From: Candidatus Omnitrophota bacterium
GTDB taxonomy: Bacteria; Ratteibacteria; UBA8468; B48-G9; DTJG01
Length of the DNA stretch: 7,017 nucleotides
Direction of reading: 5' to 3'
NCBI GenBank assembly: GCA_023485205.1
Contig: JAMCZX010000034.1
Coordinates: forward strand, 1-7,017
In this document: positions 1 to 5,800 of the stretch, piece by piece
Layout of the letters: every line of letters starts with the position of its first letter
How positions within the stretch are numbered: position 1 is the first letter of the stretch
Position numbers and translations under genes: made by a program
The notes under the pieces: model-generated
The model's database searches: none
Told to the model about the DNA's origin: nothing
Seen by the model: the letters and a program-made list of their open reading frames with translations, nothing else

Positions 1-26
1 ATGGTGTGGGAAAGGTCTATCAAAAA
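1..26 (+). repeat. Inverted near-copy of an internal ahcY segment
   Basis: Bases 1-26 match the coding strand of ahcY read from 639 down to 614 at 24 of 26 positions, with the first 15 identical. In the matching frame the fragment reads W-C-G-K-G-L-S-K-I-N-K followed by a TAA at 35-37, against W-C-G-K-G-I-S-K-N-F in AhcY, where it forms the NAD-binding glycine motif. It may be the tail of a plus-strand gene outside the window, a broken inverted duplicate, or an artefact at a contig end. All three plus frames close between 31 and 44, so any gene entering from the left ends here, convergent with ahcY. Confidence 0.55.
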
Positions 27-38
27 TCAATAAGTAAA

Positions 39-1280
39 TTATAATTCCCAGGAAGACAGATATTCTTTTTGTTTTTCCGTAAGTGTATCTATTTCTATAT
101 TCAGACTCTTTAATTTCAATTCTGCTATTTTTCTATCTATCTCTTCTGGGACACTATAAAGTTTTGATTGAAGACCTTTATTTTCTTTCAAATATTTAGA
201 TGCCATAAACTGATTTGAAAAACTCAAATCCATAACAGAAGATGGATGTCCCTCAGCACAACCTAAATTAACAAGTCTTCCTTCTGCCAAAAGATAAACT
301 TTTTTATTATTTTTTAAAACATATTCTATTACCATAGGTTTAATATGGTTTTTTTCTTTTGCATTTTTTTCCAGATAATCTACATCTATTTCTACATTAA
401 AGTGCCCTGAGTTTGCAATAATTGCCCCATCTTTTATTTTGGTAAGAACATCTGCTGAGATAACATCTCTATCTCCGGTTGATGTAACAAAAATATCTCC
501 GGTTTCTGCTGCTTTTTCTATTTTCATTACATAAAATCCATCCATCACAGCCTCTAATGCTTTTATTGGATCAACTTCAACAACAATAACCTTTGCCCCT
601 AACCCTCTAAAATTTTTTGATATCCCTTTCCCACACCATCCATATCCACATACAACAATAATTTTTCCTGCAATTAAAATATTTGTTGCGCGAAGTATTC
701 CATCTATTGTAGACTGTCCTGTTCCATATCTATTATCAAAAAGATGCTTTGTCATGGCATCATTCACAGCAATAACAGGAAAGGTAAGTTTTTTGTCTTT
801 TTCAAGGCTTTTAATCCTTGTTATACCTGTAGTTGTTTCCTCTGTTGCCCCAAGTATATTTTCTGCCAAAGAATAATTTTGATGCATATAAGCAATAAGG
901 TCTGCTCCATCATCAATAATAATATGAGGTTTTTTTTCTGCGATAATACGAATATTATGATTATATTCTGACTCATTTTCCCCTTTTTTGGCAAAAACAG
1001 GAATGTTATAATTTTTCACCAGAGATGCAGCAACTTCATCCTGGGTACTTAAAGGGTTGGACGCTGTAAGAAATACATTTGCCCCACATTCTGAAAGAGC
1101 AATAACCAAATTAGCTGTTTCAGAGGTTACATGAAGACAGGCACCTATTGTGGTTCCGGAAAAAAGATTTTTCGCCTGGGTTTGTTTAAGAATATCTAAT
1201 ACCGGCATTTCTTTTCCTGCCCATAGAATTTTCCTTTTTCCTTCATCAGCAAGATTAATATCTTTTATAAAATATTCCAT
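39..1280 (-). CDS. ahcY: S-adenosylhomocysteine hydrolase (adenosylhomocysteinase), short Thermotoga/archaeal-type
   Basis: This cytosolic enzyme uses tightly bound NAD+ to split S-adenosylhomocysteine reversibly into homocysteine and adenosine, relieving product inhibition of methyltransferases. The 413-residue protein shows the family landmarks: G-A-C-L-H50, D-D-G-A-D at 123-127, T-E-E-T-T-T-G at 146-152, N-D-A-M-T-K178, F-D182-N183 and the GxGxxG NAD motif at 212-217, with an acidic E235 at the end of the second strand. N-S-G-H293-F and G-C-A-E-G-H345-P follow. K178, D182 and N183 correspond to the catalytic residues of characterised enzymes. It is shorter than the roughly 430-490 residue classical forms and lacks their K...Y-R-Y C-terminus, ending instead in a W-E-L tail. 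GGAG (rev. comp. about 1287-1290) precedes the ATG. It is the last gene of the minus-strand block. Some archaeal relatives of this short class prefer S-inosylhomocysteine, so exact substrate choice is inference. Confidence 0.96.
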   Translation of the reverse strand: MEYFIKDINLADEGKRKILWAGKEMPVLDILKQTQAKNLFSGTTIGACLHVTSETANLVIALSECGANVFLTASNPLSTQDEVAASLVKNYNIPVFAKKGENESEYNHNIRIIAEKKPHIIIDDGADLIAYMHQNYSLAENILGATEETTTGITRIKSLEKDKKLTFPVIAVNDAMTKHLFDNRYGTGQSTIDGILRATNILIAGKIIVVCGYGWCGKGISKNFRGLGAKVIVVEVDPIKALEAVMDGFYVMKIEKAAETGDIFVTSTGDRDVISADVLTKIKDGAIIANSGHFNVEIDVDYLEKNAKEKNHIKPMVIEYVLKNNKKVYLLAEGRLVNLGCAEGHPSSVMDLSFSNQFMASKYLKENKGLQSKLYSVPEEIDRKIAELKLKSLNIEIDTLTEKQKEYLSSWEL

Positions 1281-1320
1281 AATATTCTCCTATCATATAG
1301 CTAATTTTTCTATATATATT

Positions 1321-1512
1321 TTATTTTTTAATATCGCATATTAACTCTCCTGCTGTTGCAACATTTTCTGGTGGATTTTCTTTTATAACAACAACTATAT
1401 GTTTTTTATCCATAGAATAAATTTCAGCTGCAGCCTCAGTAAGTTTTTTGGCCAATAATCTTTTGTTTTCTATATTATTGATTTTAGGGCCTTCTATTGT
1501 AATTAGTGGCAT
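1321..1512 (-). CDS. 4-oxalocrotonate tautomerase family protein
   Basis: The 63-residue product begins M-P, and removal of Met would expose the N-terminal Pro1 that acts as the general base in the tautomerase superfamily. Size, the beta strand P-L-I-T-I-E-G, the central amphipathic helix (residues 16-33), the strand H-I-V-V-V-I-K-E and the A-G-E-L end follow the 4-OT fold, which normally assembles as hexamers. By eye the Arg11 and Arg39 positions of the Pseudomonas enzyme are not arginine here (the latter falls on a valine in I-V-V-V-I), and the Phe50 position is not aromatic. Oxalocrotonate is therefore probably not the substrate. An AAAGGGGTG Shine-Dalgarno lies 7 nt upstream of the ATG. 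The gene sits 40 bp before ahcY and 76 bp after the methyltransferase gene, so co-transcription is likely. The specific reaction is unknown. Confidence 0.88.
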   Translation of the reverse strand: MPLITIEGPKINNIENKRLLAKKLTEAAAEIYSMDKKHIVVVIKENPPENVATAGELICDIKK

Positions 1513-1546
1513 AATAATTCACCCCTTTTTAATTTTTCAAAAACAT

Positions 1547-1576
1547 ATTATAACATTTTTTTATAGAACATATCAG
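1547..1576 (-). promoter_or_regulatory. Possible internal promoter before the tautomerase gene
   Basis: On the minus strand a perfect TATAAT (1552-1547) stands 18 bp after CTGATA (1576-1571), a 4/6 match to the -35 consensus. A transcript from here would start near 1540, about 28 nt before the tautomerase ATG. The region is so AT-rich that a chance TATAAT is quite possible. No hairpin that would terminate the upstream methyltransferase transcript was seen in 1513-1588, so this would supplement read-through rather than replace it. Confidence 0.3.
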
Positions 1577-1588
1577 CCAAACATAAAT

Positions 1589-2596
1589 TTATTTCTTTGC
1601 TAAAATTAGTGGAGATATAGATGGAACCTCATCCAGGATATCTATCTGTGAAAAACCAATCTCCGGAAGAATTTTTTTAAATTCTGCAATGGTAAATACA
1701 TCCCCCTCACTTGTATTAACCAGCATATTCAAAGCAAATAAAAGAGGCACAGCAGGACCGGTTTTCTCATCATTGGGTAAAAATTCTGCTATAAGAAGAT
1801 ATCCTTCTGGTTTTAATGCAGTAAAGGACTTTTTCAATAGGTTGTTTGCCCGGATTTTACCTTCGCTATGGCATATATGACCAAGTATTATAAGATCATA
1901 TATATTTGTTCCAAAATTTATATCCTGTAAATTCCCTTCTATACAATGAAATCTACCGTTTAGTTGATGCTCATTTATAAATTCCTTTGTAACTTTACAT
2001 ACTTCCGGGAAATCCAAAGCCGTTAATTTTGCTGTTTCAATTTCCTCTGCAATTCCTATACCCCAGACACCGGAACCGGCTGCCACATCCAATATACTGG
2101 ATATATTATGAACATTTTTTTTAAGATATGAGCCACAATATTTAGCGGCATGATAGTTCATGTTAAAAAGCCCTCTTACTAATTTTGGGAAAAAATCTTC
2201 ACCTTTTGTTTGTTCATCCACAGTTTCATATGGCTTACCTGTTTTGACGCATTCAGTAAGATGCGTCCAGTTTTCATGCAAATCCAGCATGTGTTTAATC
2301 ATTCCCCCTAAATATCCCGGTTTTTCCGGCACAAGAAATTCAGCAGCATCTTCAGACAAAGAATACTTTCCATTGTTTTTTCTTAAAAATTCCAGTCCTA
2401 CAAGTGCATTAAGCAACATCTCTATTCCCCGTTGGCTGCTGTTTGTGGCACTTGAAATTTCTTCAACGGTTTTTTCTCCATTGGCTATATGGCCAAAAAC
2501 ATTTAATTCAATTCCTGTAGCCAGAGTTCTTATTCTGGCAAAATCCCAACCCATATCTAAAATTCTTGCCGGCGAAACATTTTTATCTTTACTCAT
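1589..2596 (-). CDS. SAM-dependent O-methyltransferase-like protein (Methyltransf_2 / hydroxyneurosporene-type)
   Basis: The 335-residue protein has two parts. Residues about 15-90 form a winged-helix dimerisation domain of the plant/bacterial O-methyltransferase type (A-T-G-I-E-L-N-V-F, then S-Q-R-G-I-E-M-L-L-N-A-L and K-Y-S-L-S). Residues about 150-335 form a class I Rossmann methyltransferase. SAM-binding motif I is I-L-D-V-A-A-G-S-G at 168-176, the ribose-binding acidic residue is probably D195 in A-L-D-F-P, and D225 and the strand D-L-I-I-L-G-H-I-C-H at 234-243 follow. H240 or H243 could be the catalytic base, with E271 after the next strand. The acceptor cannot be named; relatives methylate hydroxyls on quinones, carotenoids, flavonoids and polyketides. 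The ATG at 2596 is chosen because GGAGGAGA lies 7 nt upstream; an in-frame TTG at 2611 would place that signal inside the gene. It is first in the block ending with ahcY, which would remove its by-product. Confidence 0.88.
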   Translation of the reverse strand: MSKDKNVSPARILDMGWDFARIRTLATGIELNVFGHIANGEKTVEEISSATNSSQRGIEMLLNALVGLEFLRKNNGKYSLSEDAAEFLVPEKPGYLGGMIKHMLDLHENWTHLTECVKTGKPYETVDEQTKGEDFFPKLVRGLFNMNYHAAKYCGSYLKKNVHNISSILDVAAGSGVWGIGIAEEIETAKLTALDFPEVCKVTKEFINEHQLNGRFHCIEGNLQDINFGTNIYDLIILGHICHSEGKIRANNLLKKSFTALKPEGYLLIAEFLPNDEKTGPAVPLLFALNMLVNTSEGDVFTIAEFKKILPEIGFSQIDILDEVPSISPLILAKK

Positions 2597-2603
2597 AATT
2601 TCT

Positions 2604-2608
2604 CCTCC
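2604..2608 (-). promoter_or_regulatory. Shine-Dalgarno that fixes the methyltransferase start
   Basis: On the minus strand GGAGG (2608-2604, extended to GGAGGAGA) stands 7 nt before the ATG at 2596. The alternative TTG start at 2611 lies upstream of this element and has no comparable signal, so translation from 2596 is much the better choice. Confidence 0.85.
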
Positions 2609-2623
2609 CAATTTGTTAATAAA

Positions 2624-2652
2624 AAATCTATATATATCTATTCTATAGATTT
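2624..2652. repeat. Perfect 9-bp inverted repeat at the methyltransferase transcript start (possible operator or 5' hairpin)
   Basis: AAATCTATA at 2624-2632 is perfectly complementary to TATAGATTT at 2644-2652, with an 11-nt spacer. It begins where the predicted minus-strand promoter would start transcription (about 2653) and ends about 28 nt before the ATG. This position suits a repressor site or a weak leader hairpin. The arms are AT-only except one G/C pair each, which lowers their information content in such an AT-rich region. Confidence 0.4.
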
Positions 2653-2659
2653 GATAGAA

Positions 2660-2687
2660 ATTATAACATTATATATTGAAAAGTCAA
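2660..2687 (-). promoter_or_regulatory. Sigma-70-type promoter for the methyltransferase-tautomerase-ahcY block
   Basis: Read on the minus strand, TTGACT (2687-2682) and TATAAT (2665-2660) are separated by 16 bp, a 5/6 and 6/6 match to consensus. The predicted start is about 2653, giving a leader of some 55 nt. The divergent intergenic region (2597-2795) carries this promoter and the tRNA promoter with their -35 boxes 48 bp apart and pointing away from each other. Confidence 0.7.
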
Positions 2688-2735
2688 ATTTTTAGGTGGT
2701 TTTTAAAAAAATTACTATTGGTTTCATACCAGAAG

Positions 2736-2763
2736 TTGACAAAGATAGAGTTTATTATATACT
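2736..2763 (+). promoter_or_regulatory. Sigma-70-type promoter for tRNA-Phe and secA
   Basis: A perfect TTGACA (2736-2741) and TATACT (2758-2763) are 16 bp apart. Transcription would begin near 2770, about 26 nt before the tRNA, and run on into secA, since no terminator lies between them. A strong match of this kind is typical of stable-RNA promoters. Confidence 0.75.
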
Positions 2764-2795
2764 TTAAGATAGAAAAACCCATATGGTTATTTAAA

Positions 2796-2867
2796 GCCGG
2801 GGTAGCTCAGTGGTAGAGCGCAGCCCTGAAAAGGCTGGCGTGGGCAGTTCGATTCTGCCCCCCGGCA
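2796..2867 (+). tRNA. tRNA-Phe (anticodon GAA)
   Basis: The 72-nt sequence folds into a complete cloverleaf with no mismatched stem pair: acceptor GCCGGGG with CCCCGGC, D stem GCTC/GAGC, anticodon stem CAGCC/GGCTG, T stem GGCAG/CTGCC with loop TTCGATT, and discriminator A at 2867. The anticodon loop CTGAAAA puts GAA at 2828-2830, reading Phe codons. A36-A37-A38 is the context recognised by MiaA-type A37 modification. The 3' CCA is not encoded (ATA follows), so a CCA-adding enzyme is needed. Canonical position 48 (base 2842) is G facing G15, rather than the usual G15-C48. Its 3' end is 20 nt before the secA ATG, so it doubles as the secA leader. Confidence 0.97.
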
Positions 2868-2872
2868 ATATT

Positions 2873-2877
2873 GGAGG
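2873..2877 (+). promoter_or_regulatory. secA Shine-Dalgarno, just after the tRNA
   Basis: GGAGG lies 10 nt before the ATG at 2888 and only 5 nt beyond the discriminator base of tRNA-Phe. It fixes the SecA start at M-D-Y-Y-D. Cleavage at the tRNA 3' end would leave secA mRNA with a 20-nt leader that is almost nothing but this site. Confidence 0.85.
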
Positions 2878-2887
2878 TAACAAATTT

Positions 2888-5800
2888 ATGGATTATTACG
2901 ACTCCCTTCTTGCTTCTTTAAGAAAACTAAATCCAGGAACAAAACTTTTTATCAACAGACTTCTCAACAGGGATAGATATGCTTTTATGGAACAAATGAT
3001 TTCTCTTCTGCATAAAATTAATGAATTAGAAGAAAAAATAAAAAAATTTTCCAATGAAGAGATGAAAAATAAAACCTTAGAATTCAAAGACAGACTTTCC
3101 AAAGGGGAAACCTTAGAAGATATTCTGCCGGAAGCTTATGCACTTGTAAGAGAATCTGCAAGAAGGTTTGTAAATATGCGCCATTTTGATGTCCAGATTC
3201 TTGGAGGAATTGCGCTTCATTATGGAAATATCGCAGAAATGTCCACAGGAGAAGGAAAAACCCTTGTAGCAACACTTCCAGTTTATTTAAATGCATTAAC
3301 CGGCCAGGGTTGTCATCTTGTAACTGTTAATGATTATTTAGCCAAAAGAGATACTCAATGGATGGGTCCTATTTATTATAACCTTGGCCTTTCTGTTGGA
3401 TGTATTGTCTCTTATTTTCAGACCAGTGGACAATCTGAAATGTCTGCTTTTACTTTTGACCCGGCATTTCTTCCGGCAGATTCAAGATATCTTTATTTAA
3501 GAACCATACCCAGAAAAGAAGCTTATGCCTGTGATATAACCTACGGAGTGGGAAGTGAATTTGGGTTTGATTATCTAAGAGATAATATGGCCATAACCAA
3601 AGAATCTATTGTCCAAAGGGATTTAAATTACGCAATTGTTGATGAAGTGGATAGTATTCTTATAGATGAAGCGAGAACTCCTTTAATTATTTCAGGTCCA
3701 TCTGAAGAATCTGTCAATCTTTATTATGATATAGATAAAGTCGTCAGAAAATTAAATAAAGATATGGACTACATTTTAGACGAAGAAAACCAGATTGTTT
3801 CCCTTACAGATGATGGATTGAAAAAATGCGAAAGATTTCTTGGAGTGGAAAATCTTTATGATGGAGCCCACACTGATATGGTCCATTTAATCAATCAATC
3901 TCTCAGGGCGCATACTTATTCTGTTAGAGATAAAGACTATGTTGTTAAAAATGGAGAAGTAATCATTGTAGATGAATTTACAGGAAGACTGATGCCCGGG
4001 AGACGATGGAGTGATGGACTTCATCAGGCAATAGAAGCCAAAGAAAGTGTACGAATAGAAAGCGAGAATCAAACTCTTGCAACTATTTCTTTTCAAAATT
4101 ATTTCAGACTTTATAAAAAACTTGCAGGAATGACAGGTACAGCTCTTACAGAATCCGCAGAGTTTAAAGAAATATATAAATTAAATGTAATTGCTATACC
4201 AACAAATAAACCATTAAAGAGAATAGAATTTAATGATGAAATATATAAAACAGAAAAAGAAAAATTTAATTCTGCAGTAAATGAAATAGAACAGATGTAT
4301 AAAAATTCCCGGCCAGTTCTTGTAGGTACTGTTTCTATTGAAAAAGCAGAAAAGTTAAGTAAAATATTACGGCATAAAAATATACCTCACCAGGTTCTTC
4401 ATGGGAAAAATCATGAAGCAGAAGCAGCAATTATTGCCCAGGCAGGAAAACCCGGAGCCGTTACCATTGCAACACAAATGGCGGGAAGAGGTGTTGATAT
4501 TATTCTTGGAGGTAATCCTGAAGTTTTGTCCAGAGAAGAAACAATAAGAATCATCTGGTCTCAGAAATCTAAAATAAAATCCTCATCAAAAACCCATCCG
4601 CAAAAAAAATTATTTCATGAAGTCTTAAATGAACTTGAGGAGGCCTATAAAAAATCTCTGGAAGATATTGATAAAAAATACAAATCTTCTATAGAACAAG
4701 CAAAAGATTCTTTGACAGAAAAAGAAAAAATTTTCGCCCAGATAGATACAAAAATAAAAGAACAATTGGAAAGAACTATTTTTATTGCTAAAGCTGAAGA
4801 AGAATTTCTCAGAACAGAACCTAAAATTTTAATCCTAAAAGAAAGATACATGGAAACAGAAAATGCCCTGAAAAACGCCCAATCCCAGAATGAATATCAA
4901 AAAAAACCAGAACTATTAAAAGATTTTAAAGAATCCCGTAGTAAGGCATACCATGAATATGAAGGAACCAAAGAATTTATAAGAAAAAAACACGGAATAT
5001 TTATAAGAAAAGATATAGAAGAAAGAGCAAATCAGATTATTCTCTTATGTGAAATAGCACAAGGACAAGCATCTAATGTAAAAAAAGAATTAGAACAACT
5101 GATTGAAAATTTATTTGTAAGCATCAAAGGATATCAGGATAGTATTACATCTGTCTTGTCAGACGAAATGAAAAATTCTGCTTCATTTAAAGATTTTTCA
5201 GGCAGAACTAAAAAAATAAAAGATTTTCTTGAAATCTCAGAAAAACAGGTATTTGAACTCAAAATAGAACAAAATGAAGAATTTATTAAAAATTTTCTTG
5301 ATAAATTCCAGGCTGAATATAAAAATTTTATTTCTGGATTAGATACTCTGGAATCCGACATTATTTTTATTCTTGGAGATAAGGAATATTCAACAAAACA
5401 GAAAGAATATCTTTCTGCCAGTGAAAATTATGAAAATCTTCATTCACAGTACGAAAAAGAAATTTCCTTTGCCAGGGAAGAATATGAGAAAAAACACAGC
5501 GCCATTGAAGAAGAATGGAAAACTGCCAGGGAAGAAATGGAAAAAAGTCCGGAAGAATTTAGAGCTATATATAATGAAACCCTTGAAAAAAATTTAAAAC
5601 CATGGGAAAAAGACCATGAAAAAGTTATTTCTTTGGGGGGGCTTCATATAATTGGGACAGAAAGACATGAAGCAAGAAGGGTTGATAATCAATTAAGGGG
5701 GCGTGCCGGCAGACAGGGAGACCCGGGCTCCGCCAGTTTTTATCTTTCTTTAGAAGATGACCTGCTAAGAATTTTTGGGTCTGAAAGACTTACCGGAATT

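Noticed and set aside
2597..2611. TTG start giving a methyltransferase five residues longer
   Set aside because: The extension consists of the Shine-Dalgarno sequence itself (G-G-E), and the ATG at 2596 is correctly spaced from it.
2160..2648. 162-codon open frame on the plus strand
   Set aside because: It lies antisense to the methyltransferase gene, has no recognisable domain and runs across that gene's promoter leader; it is a frame shadow.
2687..2712. T-run and A-run that could pair as a terminator
   Set aside because: The arms are A/T only with no GC stem and no gene on either strand ends nearby.
2779..2786. CCATATGG palindrome in the leader before tRNA-Phe
   Set aside because: Eight bases only, in a short leader; chance is sufficient and it lies downstream of the predicted transcript start without a partner site.
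2810..2887. In-frame upstream extension of secA to an earlier start
   Set aside because: It would translate the tRNA-Phe gene. The ATG at 2888 has a good Shine-Dalgarno and gives a normal SecA N-terminus.
4517..5635. Intein or mobile element within secA
   Set aside because: No intein splice-junction residues or homing-endonuclease motifs, no terminal repeats, and composition like the rest of the gene; a helical insertion explains it better.
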